Shown piece by piece: positions 34,426 through 42,320 of a stretch of 64,000 bases of DNA. Source of the DNA: JAYFQE01 sp034927345. Lineage in GTDB: Bacteria > Bacillota > Clostridia > Saccharofermentanales > UBA5734. A program made the position numbers and the translations under genes. A model generated the notes under the pieces. The model searched no databases and was not told where the DNA came from. It saw only the letters and a list, made by a program, of their open reading frames with translations. The stretch spans positions 62,001 to 126,000 of the forward strand of contig JAYFQE010000023.1 in the NCBI GenBank assembly GCA_034927345.1, given 5' to 3'. How positions within the stretch are numbered: the stretch's first letter is position 1; every line of letters begins with the position of its first letter.

Positions 34426-35541
34426 TCAGCTTAAAATGACAAGTTCCGTTTCTTTGTCGAACAGATGGACACGGTTGCCGTCGACAGCCAGTGAAGAAAC
34501 TTCGCCGACTTTGGAGTGGCTGACGGTCGGATCGACGCGGGCGGTCATATTCAGAGCGCCGGCAACGGTCACATAAAGGTAGGTCTCGGCGCCCAGCATT
34601 TCAACAACATCGACGCTGGCCGGGAAGGTGGTTTCCGGATGCTCGGCAACAAACCGGGTTTCATCGGACAGGGCTTCCGGACGGACGCCCATGATAACGT
34701 CTTTGCCGTCGTAAGCCTTGACTTCCGGCGTTGAATACTTGGCCGGCAGGGCTACGGAAATATCGTTGAAATTGAGGGTTACGGCGTCGCCTTTGACAGC
34801 AATCGAGGCGTTGATGAAGTTCATCGGCGGCATTCCGATAAAGCCGGCGACGAAAGTATTCTTCGGATGCAGATACAAGTTGGTCGGGTTGTCGATCTGC
34901 TGGATGAAACCATCCTTCATAACAACAATGCGGGTACCCATCGTCATAGCTTCGGTCTGGTCATGGGTAACGTAGATGATCGTGGTTTGCAGGCGCTGAT
35001 GCAGTTTGGTGATTTCAACACGCATCTGAACACGCAGTTTAGCGTCGAGGTTGGAGAGCGGCTCATCCATCAGGAAGACTTTCGGGTTACGGACGATAGC
35101 ACGGCCGAGCGCAACACGCTGACGCTGTCCGCCGGAAAGAGCCTTTGGCTTTCTGTCCAGCAAATGTTCGATTTCCAGAATTTTAGCAGCTTCGGTAACA
35201 CGGCGTTTGATATCGTCCTTCGGGACTTTACGCAATTTCAGACCGAACGCCATGTTGTCGAAAACGGTCATATGCGGATACAGAGCATAGTTCTGGAAAA
35301 CCATGGCAATGTCTCTGTCTTTCGGCTGAACATCGTTGACCAGTTTGTCACCGATATAAACTTCGCCTTCCGTGATTTCTTCAAGGCCGGCAATCATACG
35401 AAGGGTTGTCGATTTGCCGCAGCCGGAAGGTCCAACCAGGATAACAAATTCCTTGTCGGCGATGTCAATATTAAAATCGCTGACTGCCACAACGCCGCCT
35501 TCATATCTTTTGTAAACATTCTTTAGTGAAACACTAGCCAT
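34426..35541 (-). CDS. UgpC/MsmX-type ABC transporter ATP-binding protein
   Basis: A 371-residue ATPase of carbohydrate ABC importers. Start ATG 35541 (MASVSLKNVYKRYEGG) has GGAGG about 7 bases upstream. It has Walker A GPSGCGKST, LSGGQRQRVALGRAI and the MDEPLSNLDAKLR Walker B. The C-terminal part (about 236-371) is the TOBE regulatory domain (MGVRPEAL). No sugar permease or binding-protein gene is adjacent, so it may serve several importers, as MsmX does in Bacillus. It has its own terminator. Confidence 0.92.
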   Translation of the reverse strand: MASVSLKNVYKRYEGGVVAVSDFNIDIADKEFVILVGPSGCGKSTTLRMIAGLEEITEGEVYIGDKLVNDVQPKDRDIAMVFQNYALYPHMTVFDNMAFGLKLRKVPKDDIKRRVTEAAKILEIEHLLDRKPKALSGGQRQRVALGRAIVRNPKVFLMDEPLSNLDAKLRVQMRVEITKLHQRLQTTIIYVTHDQTEAMTMGTRIVVMKDGFIQQIDNPTNLYLHPKNTFVAGFIGMPPMNFINASIAVKGDAVTLNFNDISVALPAKYSTPEVKAYDGKDVIMGVRPEALSDETRFVAEHPETTFPASVDVVEMLGAETYLYVTVAGALNMTARVDPTVSHSKVGEVSSLAVDGNRVHLFDKETELVILS

Positions 35542-35880
35542 ACATGTACCTCCAAATTTGCTTTGCAGCACTCCCATAATCATCAGGCTTGCATAATGAC
35601 TATACCACTGGCGCGCCGATTAAACCAGAGGCAAAATGTAACAAATGTTTTAGCCTGAATTTGGCAATACAGTAGCAGGGGGGCTGGCAGACAATACAAT
35701 TTTACTGATTGTTTTTTATCTATTATGCTAAAATCATCTTCATAAGAACGTTTTTTTCATTTTTTCAATCATACCCCTGTGTTGCAGACAACGGCGCAGT
35801 TATAATGAAACCATCGCTTATGGCATCAATCATGGGGTCCGCACGCAGACCCAATCCATACGCGTTTTTATAAAAAAGGC

Positions 35881-35909
35881 TTGAAAAATGATTATTTATG
35901 CATTATAGT
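35881..35909 (+). promoter_or_regulatory. argC operon promoter
   Basis: TTGAAA (35881-35886) is followed after exactly 17 bases by TATAGT (35904-35909), ahead of argC. The spacer and the -10 region overlap ARG-box-like palindromes, which suggests repression by arginine. Confidence 0.75.
35887..35904. promoter_or_regulatory. ARG box 1 (ArgR/AhrC operator)
   Basis: AATGATTATTTATGCATT, 18 bases, is a close match to the ArgR consensus TGAAT-A/T4-ATTCA in its core TGATTATTTATGCA and is near-palindromic. It fills the promoter spacer. No argR is in this window. Confidence 0.7.
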
Positions 35910-35924
35910 GAATATTTATTAACT
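35907..35924. promoter_or_regulatory. ARG box 2 (ArgR/AhrC operator)
   Basis: AGTGAATATTTATTAACT (core TGAATATTTATTAA) follows box 1 with centres about 20 bases apart. Tandem 18-base boxes 2-3 bases apart are the standard ArgR arrangement. Box 2 overlaps the -10 and start region. Confidence 0.65.
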
Positions 35925-35973
35925 CCAGCAGCGATCAGGGTATCCTGCGCGGCTGAGCGAAGGGGTGTCAATT

Positions 35974-37029
35974 ATGGAAAAGTCTTTGCGAATAGGCATT
36001 GTCGGAGCCACAGGTTATGTCGGCGTAGAATTGATCCGCATTCTGTCCGGTCATCGACGACTCCAACTGACTCACCTGGTCTCGCAAAGCTATGTCGGCA
36101 AAACATTGTCCGATGTTTATCCGGCTTTCCGCCAGGTCGTCGATCTGCCGCTCCGGGAATTGGATCCGGATCAGCTGGCCGCCGACTGCGATCTGGTGGT
36201 TACGGCCCTGCCGCATGGCGTCTCATCGGCTGTTGTGCCGGAATTACTGGATCGCGGATTGAAAGTCCTCGACCACAGCGGCGATTTTCGTTATAAAGAT
36301 GCAGCCGTCTATCAGAAGGCCTACAAATTGGCCCATCCCAGGCCGGATTTGTTAACCGAAGCAGTTTATGGCCTGCCGGAGCTTTACCGCCGGGAAATTG
36401 CCTCGGCCAGGCTGGTCGCCAATCCCGGCTGCTACCCGACTTGCTCAATTTTAGCGCTTATGCCGCTTTTACGCGCACAAGCTGTCCGGACATCAGGCAT
36501 TATCATCGACGCGGTTTCCGGAGTCAGCGGCGCCGGGCGCAAAGCAGATCTGGCCTATTCCTTTTGTGAAGCGGATGCCAGCTTTAAAGCTTACGGGGTT
36601 GTCGGACACCGCCACGCCAGTGAAATCGAACAAGAATGCGGCTTGCTGGCTGGAATCGGCGGTCCCCTGGCCATTACTTTCACGCCCCACCTGGCGCCGA
36701 TGAAACGCGGCATGCTGGCTACGATCTATGCTGATCTGCAGCCGGATATCAAACCGGAGGAAATCCGCGGACTTTATGAGAAAGCTTACGCCGGCGAACC
36801 TTTCGTTCGTCTGCTGCCGAATGGCCAAAGCCCGGAAACCCGCCACGTTTCCTACACAAATTTCGTGGATCTGGCCTGGTTTTATGACCAGCATACCGGC
36901 AAACTGAAAATTCTGTCCGCCCTCGATAATTTAGGCAAAGGAGCCGCCGCCCAGGCTGTTCAGGCGCTTAACCTGATGGCCGGCCTGCCGGAAACCGAAG
37001 GATTGATGACGGCCGGCGGCGCCCTTTAA
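35974..37029 (+). CDS. argC: N-acetyl-gamma-glutamyl-phosphate reductase
   Basis: A 351-residue NADPH-dependent enzyme, third step of arginine synthesis. It begins at ATG 35974 with AGGGG 8 bases upstream; a GTG nine bases earlier is not needed. The dinucleotide-binding GATGYVGVELIRIL is at 11-24 and the catalytic Cys is residue 153 in NPGCYPT. The family SGVSGAG follows. It is the first gene of the arg cluster, with its promoter and ARG boxes upstream, and argB follows by 48 bases. Confidence 0.97.
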   Translation: MEKSLRIGIVGATGYVGVELIRILSGHRRLQLTHLVSQSYVGKTLSDVYPAFRQVVDLPLRELDPDQLAADCDLVVTALPHGVSSAVVPELLDRGLKVLDHSGDFRYKDAAVYQKAYKLAHPRPDLLTEAVYGLPELYRREIASARLVANPGCYPTCSILALMPLLRAQAVRTSGIIIDAVSGVSGAGRKADLAYSFCEADASFKAYGVVGHRHASEIEQECGLLAGIGGPLAITFTPHLAPMKRGMLATIYADLQPDIKPEEIRGLYEKAYAGEPFVRLLPNGQSPETRHVSYTNFVDLAWFYDQHTGKLKILSALDNLGKGAAAQAVQALNLMAGLPETEGLMTAGGAL

Positions 37030-37077
37030 ACACACCCTGAAGAAAATTCGGCGGCGCCGACAAAAGGAGTGGGATTA

Positions 37078-38010
37078 ATGGAAAACCTGAATATCCATGA
37101 TATGAAAGATATTATCGCCAAAGCTGAAATTTTGATTGAAGCTCTGCCCTATATCCAGCGGCTGGCCGGCAAAACCGTCGTTATTAAATACGGCGGCAAC
37201 GCCATGATCAATGAAGCATTGAAAAACCATGTTATGGAAGATGTTACCTTATTAAAATATATCGGCATCAATCCGGTCCTGGTTCACGGCGGCGGTCCCG
37301 ATATCAGCGTTATGCTCGACCGGCTGTCGATCCATTCCGAATTCCGCCAGGGACTTCGGGTGACGGATGCCGAAACGATGGCGGTCGCCCAGATGGTTCT
37401 GGTCGGCAAAACCAATAAGGAAATCGTATCCCGGCTGAATCAAAACGGCGCTAAGGCGATCGGCATCTGCGGCATTGACGGCCGGCTGATCGAATGTGAA
37501 AAGATCACGGCCGATCACGAAGGCAGGCCTTTGGATATCGGTTATGTCGGCAACATCGTCCGCATCAACACCCATGTTCTGGAAATGCTGGCCAACGACG
37601 AATATATACCGGTGGTGGCGCCGATCGGCATCGGCCAGAACGGCGAAAGTTACAACATCAACGCCGACACCGTGGCCAGTGAGATCGCAGCGGCGCTTAA
37701 GGCTGAAAAACTGATGACCCTGACTGATGTCGAAGGTGTCAAGGTTAAAAATGAACAAGGCGAATCGGAGGTTATCTCCACGCTGAACGAAGCCGAAATT
37801 CATGATCTGATCGATCGCGGCGTTATCAGCGGCGGCATGATTCCCAAGGTCACCGGCTGTCTCGATACCGTTAAACGCGGCGTCGGACGCGCCCATATTA
37901 TCGACGGCCGTATCCCCCACTGCCTTTTACTGGAGATATTCACCAATAAAGGAATCGGCACCATGATCACACAAGAACGCGTCCCCTATTATCAGGGCGA
38001 ACGGATATAA
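37078..38010 (+). CDS. argB: Acetylglutamate kinase
   Basis: A 310-residue kinase that phosphorylates N-acetylglutamate. Start ATG 37078 has AAGGAG 8 bases upstream. The ATP and substrate motifs are IKYGGNAM, VHGGGPDIS and GNIVRINTHVL; the C-terminus has GGMIPKVTGCLDTVKRGVGRAHIIDGR. The length and the N-terminal helix (MENLNIHDMKDIIAKAE) suggest the arginine-sensitive hexameric type. It lies between argC and argD, 14 bases from the latter. Confidence 0.96.
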   Translation: MENLNIHDMKDIIAKAEILIEALPYIQRLAGKTVVIKYGGNAMINEALKNHVMEDVTLLKYIGINPVLVHGGGPDISVMLDRLSIHSEFRQGLRVTDAETMAVAQMVLVGKTNKEIVSRLNQNGAKAIGICGIDGRLIECEKITADHEGRPLDIGYVGNIVRINTHVLEMLANDEYIPVVAPIGIGQNGESYNINADTVASEIAAALKAEKLMTLTDVEGVKVKNEQGESEVISTLNEAEIHDLIDRGVISGGMIPKVTGCLDTVKRGVGRAHIIDGRIPHCLLLEIFTNKGIGTMITQERVPYYQGERI

Positions 38011-38024
38011 ACAGGAGGCCATCC

Positions 38025-39251
38025 ATGCAGGCAATTCAAAAAGACTCATCTTTATTACAGGAAGTAATCGATCTTGACGCACAATATTATCTGCCATCTT
38101 TTGGCCGGCGGGTCCCGCTTTGTGTAGCCCGCGGCGAAGGCGTCTGGCTCTACGGCACGGACGATCGGCGTTATCTGGACATGATCGGCGGGATCGCCGT
38201 CAACGTTCTTGGGCATGCCCATCCCCGCCTGGTCGACGCGATATGCCGTCAAGCCGGCCAAGTGATCCACTGCGGCAATTATTATTACAACGAGCCGCAA
38301 ACACGCCTGGCGGTCCGGTTGGCAAAACTGTCCAAACTGCCGGACGCGCATGTCTTCATCGGCAACAGCGGCGCCGAAGCCAACGAAGCCGCCATTAAAC
38401 TGGCGCGCGGGTATTTTTATCATCAGCAAAAGCCGCGGGTCAAAATCGTCACGGCTTTACGCTCCTTCCATGGCCGCACATTAGCAACGGCTACGGCAAC
38501 CGGACAAGACAAATACAGCGCGCCTTTTGCGCCGCTGCCGGCCGGATTTGTCCATGTTCCTTATAATGACCAGGCAGCCCTGGCCGCGGCAGTCGATCAG
38601 GAAACCTGCGCCGTTATGCTGGAAATGATCCAGGGCGAAAGCGGCATCATGCCCGCCGATCCCGCTTACATCCGGAAAGCCCAGGAACTGTGCCATCAGA
38701 CCGGCGCCCGTCTCATTGTCGATGAAGTTCAGACCGGCATGGGCCGCACCGGCCGTTTCTTTGCCAGCGAGCATTATGGGATTCAGCCGGATATTCTGAC
38801 GATTGCCAAAGGATTGGCCGGCGGTGTTCCGATCGGCGCGGTTATTGCCAATGGCGATACGTCAACCGGTTTTCATCCGGGCGATCACGGCAGTACTTTC
38901 GGCGGCAATCCTCTTGCCTGCGCCGCAGCCATGGCCGTGCTCGATGAATACGAAGCGTCCGGGCTGGTCGCCGCCGCCGAAAAGCGGGGCGATCAACTGC
39001 GGCAGGCCTTGCTCGACCTGGCAGCAGATCAGCCTTTGCTAGACGAAATCCGCGGCCGCGGCCTGATGATCGGCATTCAATTATCTAAACCGCTGGCTTT
39101 ACCTTTAAAGGCGGCGCTTTTCGCTCAAGGCTGTCTGGTCGGATCCGTCGGAGACTCGGTCATCCGCCTGCTACCGCCGCTGATTTTGCCAGAAGATACC
39201 ATACCATTCTTTATTGAACTCTTGAAAAAGGCACTGAAGGAGGTTGAGTGA
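38025..39251 (+). CDS. argD: Acetylornithine aminotransferase
   Basis: A 408-residue PLP-dependent aminotransferase, fourth step of ornithine synthesis. The PLP lysine is K262 in ILTIAKGLAGGVPIGA. Other landmarks are NSGAEANEAAIKLAR and FHGRTLATATATG, and IVDEVQTGMGRTG. ATG 38025 has AGGAGG 6 bases upstream. It ends overlapping the argF start. This enzyme class also acts in lysine synthesis. Confidence 0.96.
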   Translation: MQAIQKDSSLLQEVIDLDAQYYLPSFGRRVPLCVARGEGVWLYGTDDRRYLDMIGGIAVNVLGHAHPRLVDAICRQAGQVIHCGNYYYNEPQTRLAVRLAKLSKLPDAHVFIGNSGAEANEAAIKLARGYFYHQQKPRVKIVTALRSFHGRTLATATATGQDKYSAPFAPLPAGFVHVPYNDQAALAAAVDQETCAVMLEMIQGESGIMPADPAYIRKAQELCHQTGARLIVDEVQTGMGRTGRFFASEHYGIQPDILTIAKGLAGGVPIGAVIANGDTSTGFHPGDHGSTFGGNPLACAAAMAVLDEYEASGLVAAAEKRGDQLRQALLDLAADQPLLDEIRGRGLMIGIQLSKPLALPLKAALFAQGCLVGSVGDSVIRLLPPLILPEDTIPFFIELLKKALKEVE

Positions 39252-40177
39252 TGAAGCATTTTATTGACATTAAGGATATCTCCGCCGAAGAATGGGAGGA
39301 TCTGCTCGATCTGGCCGATACCTTGAAAGCCGAGCAAAAAGCCGGTATCGCCCATCCCTTGCTGGCTGGCAAAACGCTTGGCATGATCTTTGCCAAGTCA
39401 TCAACCAGGACCCGCGTTTCTTTCGAAGTCGGCATGTATCAATTAGGCGGACAAGCCCTATTTCTGAGCACTCAGGATATCCAGCTCGGCCGCGGCGAAA
39501 CGATATCCGATACCGCAAAAGTCATGTCCCGTTTTCTCGACGGCATCATGATCCGGACTTTTGCCCATCAGGATGTTCTCGATCTGGCTCAGTACGGCAG
39601 TATCCCGATTATCAACGGTCTGACCGACCTGATGCATCCATGCCAGGCGCTGGCCGACCTGATGACAATCCGTGAACACCAGGGATGCCTGAAAGGCAAG
39701 AAGCTGGCTTATGTCGGCGATGGCAACAATGTCGCCAATTCCCTGCTGCAAGCCTGCAGCAAGTCGGGCATGCATATAGCGGTTGCCTCGCCCGCCGGTT
39801 ACACCTGCGATGCCGCCTGTATCGCCGATGCGCGCGCCGAAGCCGCCCGGCAGGGCACTGAAGTTCTTCTGACCGATGATCCGAGCGCTGCCGTTGCCGG
39901 CGCCGATGCGATTTACACCGATACCTGGGTCAGCATGGGGCAGGAAGCTGAAAAGGCCAGGCGCCTGCCTGTTTTCAAGCCATATCAGGTCAATGACGCG
40001 CTGATGGCGCTGGCCAAGCCCGGCGCTGTTTTCCTGCACTGCCTGCCGGCTTATCGTGGGCTCGAAGTTACCGAATCGGTTATTGACGGCCCGGCGTCGG
40101 TTGTTTTTGATGAAGCTGAGAACCGGCTGCATGCGCAGAAAGCCGTTTTGGTTCGCTTGCTTGCTACCAATCGATGA
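39251..40177 (+). CDS. argF: Ornithine carbamoyltransferase, anabolic
   Basis: A 308-residue enzyme forming citrulline from ornithine and carbamoyl phosphate. The carbamoyl phosphate motif STRTR is at 51-55, HPCQ at 129-132 and HCLPA at 263-267. ATG 39251 overlaps the argD stop (TGATG), and AAGGAGG is 7 bases upstream. Its stop overlaps the next gene (ATGA). It ends the recognisable arg genes here; argJ, argG and argH are not in the window. Confidence 0.97.
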   Translation: MKHFIDIKDISAEEWEDLLDLADTLKAEQKAGIAHPLLAGKTLGMIFAKSSTRTRVSFEVGMYQLGGQALFLSTQDIQLGRGETISDTAKVMSRFLDGIMIRTFAHQDVLDLAQYGSIPIINGLTDLMHPCQALADLMTIREHQGCLKGKKLAYVGDGNNVANSLLQACSKSGMHIAVASPAGYTCDAACIADARAEAARQGTEVLLTDDPSAAVAGADAIYTDTWVSMGQEAEKARRLPVFKPYQVNDALMALAKPGAVFLHCLPAYRGLEVTESVIDGPASVVFDEAENRLHAQKAVLVRLLATNR

Positions 40178-40701
40178 TGAAGAATAATAGTAATCTGGTT
40201 ATCCGCCAGGCAGAAGCCGGAGACGGTCCTGAGCTTTTGACATTGATTCAAAAAGCTATGGCTCTTTATGCCCGCCAATCCGGCATTGAAACACAACTTG
40301 ACGCCCAACAGGAAACATTGGCCGATCTGGAAGCCCATATCGCTGACGACTTTATTCTGGTGGCTATTTACCATGGTTATCTTGCCGGAACGGTCAGGCT
40401 GGTCCGGCAGGACCAGGAAAACGCTTACTTCTGCCGGTTCGCCGTTCTGCCTGCGCTACATCGTTCCGGCGTCGGCCGGCGCTTATATCAGGCAGCCGAA
40501 CAATGGCTGACCGAACATGATTTTCATTCAGTCTATCTGCATACGGCAATCAGCAATAAACCGCTGGTCGCATTTTATGAAGCGCGCGGATTCCGCCTGG
40601 TTGACGAACAAAACGACCGCGGTTACCCGCGCGGCACCTTCCGCAAAGAACTGCCGGCCGGTTCAGTTCACGGGCAGGCTCGGGAAGCTGTCTCTGAATG
40701 A
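40174..40701 (+). CDS. GNAT-family N-acetyltransferase coupled to argF
   Basis: A 175-residue GNAT protein. The acetyl-CoA loop is FAVLPALHRSGVGRRLYQAA, near 90-110, and the C-terminal strand is YEARGFRLVDEQ. It begins at ATG 40174 as ATGA with argF and has no ribosome binding site, so it is translated only by coupling to argF, the closest possible link. Because argJ is absent, a short N-acetylglutamate synthase role is worth testing, but the sequence alone does not support that name. Its last 39 bases overlap the 3' end of the gene on the other strand. Confidence 0.75.
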   Translation: MMKNNSNLVIRQAEAGDGPELLTLIQKAMALYARQSGIETQLDAQQETLADLEAHIADDFILVAIYHGYLAGTVRLVRQDQENAYFCRFAVLPALHRSGVGRRLYQAAEQWLTEHDFHSVYLHTAISNKPLVAFYEARGFRLVDEQNDRGYPRGTFRKELPAGSVHGQAREAVSE

Positions 40702-41268
40702 ACCAAAATTGCTGTAAGTTGCAAATTCTGAAGCCCAGAAAACAGAACAAATGATAATCACTACAAAAAAGACCAGTTGAAGAACAATGAAAACCAGACC
40801 GATAATGTTGAGAATGCGGGCGGTCTTCAACTTTTTTGCCGCCTCGGCAGCTGTCGCTTCATTACCGGCCAGTATGGCAAAGACAAGACCGATAATGCCC
40901 AGGATCATGCTGATACCCAGACCGCAGCACAGCATATTGATGATCGACATAACGATCATGCTGGTTGATGAAGGGCGCGGCTGATCCGAAGCCGCCGTAC
41001 CGGCTGTGTTATTAAGAACATGGCTTGGCCAATGTCCGTCGCGCGATGGATTATAGTCTGAACGCGTATAAGCCGCACGGTCCTGTTGAGGACCGCCGGG
41101 CGCCGCAGTATTTTGCGCCGGGCCGCTGCCTGTTGCCGAATCGGCTGCCGGCCGATCCTGCGCCGGTTGTTCTTGCTGCTTATCGGATGCAGCCAGGTAC
41201 GCCTGACCGCAGGAAGGGCAATAAGTAAAATCCTGATCCGACGTATAGGAACAATTTGGGCAACGCAT
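40663..41268 (-). CDS. Zinc-ribbon membrane protein, CD225/dispanin-like
   Basis: A 201-residue protein. Two Cys pairs at the N-terminus (CPNC and CPSC) form a zinc ribbon, then about 80 residues rich in Gln, Ala and Pro, then two hydrophobic segments at about 105-135 and 150-175. The pattern SIINMLCCGLGISMILGI...AKKLKTARILNIIGLVFIV resembles the CD225/dispanin membrane domain. The role is unknown; the related small bacterial proteins are not assigned. GGAGG lies 7 bases upstream of the ATG. It runs tail-to-tail into the GNAT gene. Confidence 0.8.
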   Translation of the reverse strand: MRCPNCSYTSDQDFTYCPSCGQAYLAASDKQQEQPAQDRPAADSATGSGPAQNTAAPGGPQQDRAAYTRSDYNPSRDGHWPSHVLNNTAGTAASDQPRPSSTSMIVMSIINMLCCGLGISMILGIIGLVFAILAGNEATAAEAAKKLKTARILNIIGLVFIVLQLVFFVVIIICSVFWASEFATYSNFGSFRDSFPSLPVN

Positions 41269-41314
41269 GAATAAGCCTCCTTGAAAAATCGAATAATTCT
41301 GCCATCAGTTTAGG

Positions 41315-41539
41315 CTAAACGACAATCAGCGTCAACAGATGTTTCCGGCAGTTCGAGCGGTATCGCGGATTTTCGAAAATTACAGTGTCCAGTTCAACTA
41401 GTTTTTGCTCGGCAACCTGACAGATGAATTGATTGCTCACTTCTTTGGGCTTTTCCAGACCACCGGTCAATCCTTCGCACAGGTCGACGCTCAGCACGTC
41501 CTTGATGAACTTCTCTGCGATTTGTTGTATACTCTCCAT
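41315..41539 (-). CDS. Hypothetical protein, possible transposase remnant
   Basis: A 74-residue protein from ATG 41539 with AAAGGA 8 bases upstream; the frame stays open upstream to 41596. The sequence MESIQQIAEKFIKDVLSVDLCEGLTGGLEKP begins a soluble acidic protein and ends RYRSNCRKHLLTLIVV. I do not recognise it with confidence. It could be the broken start of an ISLre2/UPF0236-type transposase, whose proteins begin in a similar way, but I see no ends or target duplication. Confidence 0.4.
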   Translation of the reverse strand: MESIQQIAEKFIKDVLSVDLCEGLTGGLEKPKEVSNQFICQVAEQKLVELDTVIFENPRYRSNCRKHLLTLIVV

Positions 41540-41809
41540 GTTGAAATCCTTTACTGCGGTTTTTTTGTTGGTTTTGGTCGACAAACATTTTACCACACGA
41601 GGATTTCTTCTTTTATTTGATCTCCGAGAACAATGTTACACTAACTTCCGGCAGCCTTTCCTGATACTCGGCCCTGCGGCCTGACGGCCTTAAACTCGCA
41701 TCAGAAAGGCTATTGGACACCTATAACTAGACTTTTAGGTTATCGGCAAGCATAAGAACTCGCAAATAGGACTCATAGCCCCGCTCTCAACTGCCCTCAC
41801 AGTATCGCC

Positions 41810-41850
41810 TGGACGATGAGCCAATCCGACGAGGCTTGATCCATCGTCCA
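41810..41850. repeat. Perfect 10-base inverted repeat between genes
   Basis: CTGGACGATG (41810-41819) pairs with CATCGTCCAG (41841-41850) around a 21-base loop. It lies about 6 bases beyond the end of the DUF2752 gene (41856) and in a gene-free stretch of about 259 bases (41597-41855). It could end the DUF2752 transcript; it lacks a T-run. Confidence 0.4.
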
Positions 41851-41855
41851 GACCT

Positions 41856-42296
41856 TTACGGGGCCAGCCAGTTCCAGGGGTACCAGGGCAAATTGCGCAG
41901 AATGAAAAAAAGAATCGCACTGACCAGCAAAGCCCATAATAACGGCCGGGTATCTTTTATCGGCGGTATGATCCGCCGGCCGGCCAACGCTCGCAGCCAT
42001 TCTCCCAGCAGGGCATATGCCGGCCAGGGCAGCCAGATCATCATGAACAGATTATAGGAAAGCGCCGCTGCCAGATCTCCATGCAGCAAAGCGGCTAATG
42101 CGCGCGTCGCTCCGCAGCCGATACAATAGAGTCCGGTCAGTCCATGAAAAAAACAAGGCAGCAAGCCGGGTCCATGGATCGGATCCGACCAGAGCAGAAC
42201 CAGAATCCCGACAGCGGCCAATGCAGGCGCCCCCAGGATAATGGCCAAACGTCCCTGCAGTTTTTTCACTGAAGCACTGATCATTCGGGTTGGCAT
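41856..42296 (-). CDS. DUF2752 membrane protein
   Basis: A 146-residue protein with three hydrophobic segments. The family signature CFFHGLTGLYCIGCGATRALAALLHGDLAAA is in the middle, with three Cys that might bind a metal. DUF2752 proteins are common in Bacillota and Bacteroidota; their function is unknown. It lies 24 bases after the RibU gene on the same strand, so it may share the riboswitch-controlled transcript. Confidence 0.85.
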   Translation of the reverse strand: MPTRMISASVKKLQGRLAIILGAPALAAVGILVLLWSDPIHGPGLLPCFFHGLTGLYCIGCGATRALAALLHGDLAAALSYNLFMMIWLPWPAYALLGEWLRALAGRRIIPPIKDTRPLLWALLVSAILFFILRNLPWYPWNWLAP

Positions 42297-42320
42297 CCTA
42301 TCTGCCGGCTGCCGGCAATT

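Larger units (their letters stand above)
35542..35973. other. Divergent intergenic region, ugpC-like gene and argC
   Basis: This 432-base gap contains the argC promoter and two ARG boxes at its right end. At its left, TATAGT on the minus strand (35599-35604) could serve as a -10 for the UgpC-like gene but lacks a good -35. The centre (35700-35870) is A/T-rich with no gene or hairpin that I can identify. Confidence 0.4.

Noticed and set aside
40174..40701. Naming the GNAT gene as a confirmed N-acetylglutamate synthase
   Set aside because: The idea rests on gene position and absence of argJ; GNAT proteins are too diverse to assign from motifs alone.
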